A stretch of DNA of 64,000 bases from Odiellus spinosus (Eukaryota; Arthropoda; Arachnida; Opiliones; Phalangiidae): contig OY987226.1 of NCBI GenBank assembly GCA_963920705.1, positions 1,800,501 through 1,864,500 of the forward strand, read 5' to 3'. Every line of letters starts with the position of its first letter. Positions within the stretch are counted from its first letter, which is position 1. Below are positions 62,901 through 64,000 of the stretch, one piece after another. A program made the translations under genes and the position numbers. Below the pieces are notes generated by a model. It was not told the origin of the DNA, did no database searches, and saw only the letters and a program-made list of their open reading frames with translations.

Positions 62901-64000
62901 GCACCCTCCTTCACCAATGATGCAGCATTCACCTTCGCACATGATGCAACATTCGCCAGTTACAATGCCACAATCTCCCATGATGGTGGGACCTCCACCT
63001 TCCCAGCGTTCTCCTATCTCTGCGAGTATGATGATGGATCAAAACTCTGGCCCTGGACCTCGAATGCCTCATCAAATGATTCATTCACAACAAGCGATGC
63101 ACATGCAGCAGGAAGATAGTTCATTCAGTGACAGATTCCAACAAAGGGAGCAGTTTCTGCAACATCAAAAGCGCCAAATGATGGCTAATGGTACTGTCTT
63201 TTTCCTATTACATAATTGTTGTGAGAGTGCCCCTGGCGAGTTCGTTGTGAAATTCATATGATAAAATGCTAGTTGGATTATTTTTTAATTAAGTTGTTTA
63301 AATTCCACTTATTCTTTAGGGAGAACCCCGCTTCTAATTTAAAATTATCATTTTTAATTTTTTAATAAAAAATACCTTAAGTAATTTTACGTTTATAGTA
63401 GTCCGACTCTTGAGCTAGAATGCTAACATTATTCCGATCAATTAATTGTAAATTGTTAAATTTTAAATGCAAGTACAAAGCTTTGGTTTCTTTTTTATTT
63501 TTAACACCCCCCTATGTGTTGTTTAACTCACCAATGTAGACTTTACAGCAGGTTTTGCAACTAATTTTGTTATATTATATAAATAATTTATCTTATATTC
63601 TGATATTTATTTTTTGATTAGTTAACCAAGGCGACTTCGTTGGCCAACCATTTCCTGCATCTTTGCCCCTTCAACAAAGTCAATCGTATCCAAATATGAG
63701 TCCCAGCGCTTCTCAGCAGAGCCCTCTTTCCCCAATGCAGCAACGAACTAGTTCGCAGTTTTCCCCCAGAGGAAATGCGAGTATGTCGTTGGACGACATT
63801 AACGCTATCATTCTTAAAAGTCCAGAAGGTCGCCCTCCTCAAGGCTCAAGAAGCCAAATGGAAATGGATCCTACAAGATTAGGATCTATCCACCGAGAGC
63901 TAACTTCCGGTCAAACTGGCGCTCCAATGATGTTTCGTGACATGACTTTCCAACGTCCACCTACGCAAATGAGTCAATTTCAACAAGGTGGTGCTCATCA
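41994..64000 (+). CDS. KMT2C/KMT2D (MLL3/4) histone H3K4 methyltransferase, N-terminal ~3,486 residues, 3' end beyond window
   Basis: Scaffold and catalytic subunit of the enhancer COMPASS-like complex. Exons: 41994-42328, 42423-42703, 42874-42952, 43402-43629, 43950-44317, 45311-45488, 46642-46756, 46872-47165, 47361-47519, 48051-48209, 51663-51776, 52046-52081, 52268-52656, 52981-53264, 53461-53517, 53586-53921, 53996-54175, 54235-55005, 55543-55822, 56107-56303, 56867-56940, 57244-57324, 57388-59575, 60129-62491, 62580-62753, 62830-63190, 63622-64000+. Two AT-hook-like motifs (GPGRPRKDG, FPGRPR) come first. An extended PHD follows in exons 4-5, three PHD fingers in exons 6-8, and three more in exons 13-14. 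Exons 20-22 encode the HMG box (KWEIDEALGPMATISPVLY to AKIWRHLSSDKRQPYL). Then come Q-rich blocks, LRDLL, an acidic stretch with YADPELEG, PLLLEDLVEQEKQEQ and a coiled coil at 62251-62650. The PHD7/8-FYR-SET end is not in the window. The 42703, 43950 and 56107 junctions are the least certain. Confidence 0.93.
44518..44652. mobile_element. CCCTTACC-ended palindromic MITE, copy 4
   Basis: CTTACCGAAAAAAGTTAGTC at the left and TTTTTTGGTAAGGG at the right, with AAAAGTCTTGGGAAAG and CATCTTAAGAC inside. It lies in KMT2C/D-like intron 5. Confidence 0.8.
45489..46641. other. KMT2C/D-like intron 6, repeat of the GATCAA/TTGACAAGG family
   Basis: No exon is seen. About 45600-46100 shares words with 14060-14530 and 48309-48655: TTTTCCAATTTGGAC, a GAGCTTGGCGCGAGATCAA word and TTTGATAAGGCC. 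It is a diverged copy of that foldback family. Confidence 0.5.
48309..48655. mobile_element. Foldback element with GACTCGATTC arms
   Basis: The left end AAAGTAGAGACG with GACTCGATTCGGGCCTTGTC is mirrored by GACAAGGTCTGGTCGAATCG and CATGTCTACTTT at the right. The interior holds the CCAATTTGG-type words of the family at 14060 and 45600. It lies in KMT2C/D-like intron 10. Confidence 0.7.
48857..49001. mobile_element. CCCTTACC-ended palindromic MITE, copy 5
   Basis: CCCTTACCGAAAAAAGTTAG and TTTTTTTTGGTAAGGG ends. The interior matches copies 1-4. It lies in KMT2C/D-like intron 10. Confidence 0.8.
49478..49712. repeat. 31-bp minisatellite
   Basis: Seven full units and one partial unit start every 31 bp from 49478 (GGTCCCTAAATCACCATAAA + ATCGTCATTAT). 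Later units are nearly identical to each other. The flank CAGGGCTCCCACCAGGTCCC resembles a CAGGG-type element end. Confidence 0.9.
55006..55542. other. KMT2C/D-like intron 18
   Basis: 537-bp AT-rich intron with a good donor (GCTG|GTAATT) and acceptor (TTATCAG). No other structure was seen. Confidence 0.6.
56304..57243. other. KMT2C/D-like introns 20 and 21
   Basis: AT-rich non-coding DNA either side of the 74-nt HMG-box exon at 56867-56940. Nothing else was recognised. Confidence 0.55.
59576..60128. other. KMT2C/D-like intron 23
   Basis: 553-bp intron between the two largest exons. AT-rich, with acceptor GATTTCAG at 60128. Nothing else was recognised. Confidence 0.6.
63191..63621. other. 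KMT2C/D-like intron 26
   Basis: 431-bp AT-rich intron with donor AATG|GTACTG and acceptor TTTTGATTAG. No repeats or other features were recognised. Confidence 0.6.

Overview
This window is a gene-bearing piece of a nuclear metazoan genome. It is AT-rich, its genes are split by many GT-AG introns (several only 57-61 bp), and it is full of short non-autonomous transposons. The gene repertoire and the SEC61G C-terminus ending in VGS suggest an invertebrate, most likely an arthropod. The uninterrupted KMT2C/D gene argues against higher flies, where this gene is split in two. The species cannot be fixed from the sequence.

Seven protein-coding genes were rebuilt exon by exon; every junction chosen keeps the reading frame. 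In order: (1) an ARHGAP6/36-type RhoGAP, + strand, about 1139-13103, 9 exons, with its start uncertain. (2) ALG5, - strand, 14807-17378, 7 exons. (3) VPS36, + strand, 17693-20317, 10 exons. (4) SMUG1, - strand, 23675-24517, 2 exons. (5) SEC61G, + strand, 26875-27814, 3 coding exons plus a probable 5' UTR exon ending at 25041. (6) An MBD5/MBD6 (Drosophila six-banded) homologue, - strand, 30216-40267, 6 exons including one of 4,773 bp. (7) A KMT2C/KMT2D (MLL3/4) homologue, + strand, from 41994 past the right edge, 27 exons seen, SET domain outside the window.

The genes alternate strand perfectly (+ - + - + - +). This gives three head-to-head pairs: ALG5/VPS36 with 314 bp between start codons, SMUG1/SEC61G, and MBD5/6-like/KMT2C/D with about 1.7 kb. 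It also gives three tail-to-tail pairs. The genes serve N-glycosylation (ALG5), ER translocation (SEC61G), ESCRT-II sorting (VPS36), uracil repair (SMUG1), Rho signalling (RhoGAP) and chromatin control (MBD5/6-like, KMT2C/D). The last two families both have published links to the BAP1 (PR-DUB) deubiquitinase, which makes their head-to-head placement worth noting.

The rest is introns and intergenic DNA full of small foldback elements (MITEs): a TTAA-flanked group, a group ending CCCTTACC/GGTAAGGG with five copies, a group ending CAGGGTT, a 292-bp element with a 7-bp target duplication, and a tandem pair of long hairpins in RhoGAP intron 1. Three arrays (20-, 30- and 31-bp units) appear to have grown inside such elements. 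No transposase gene, rRNA, tRNA, CRISPR array or viral gene was recognised, and no clearly novel multi-gene system was found.
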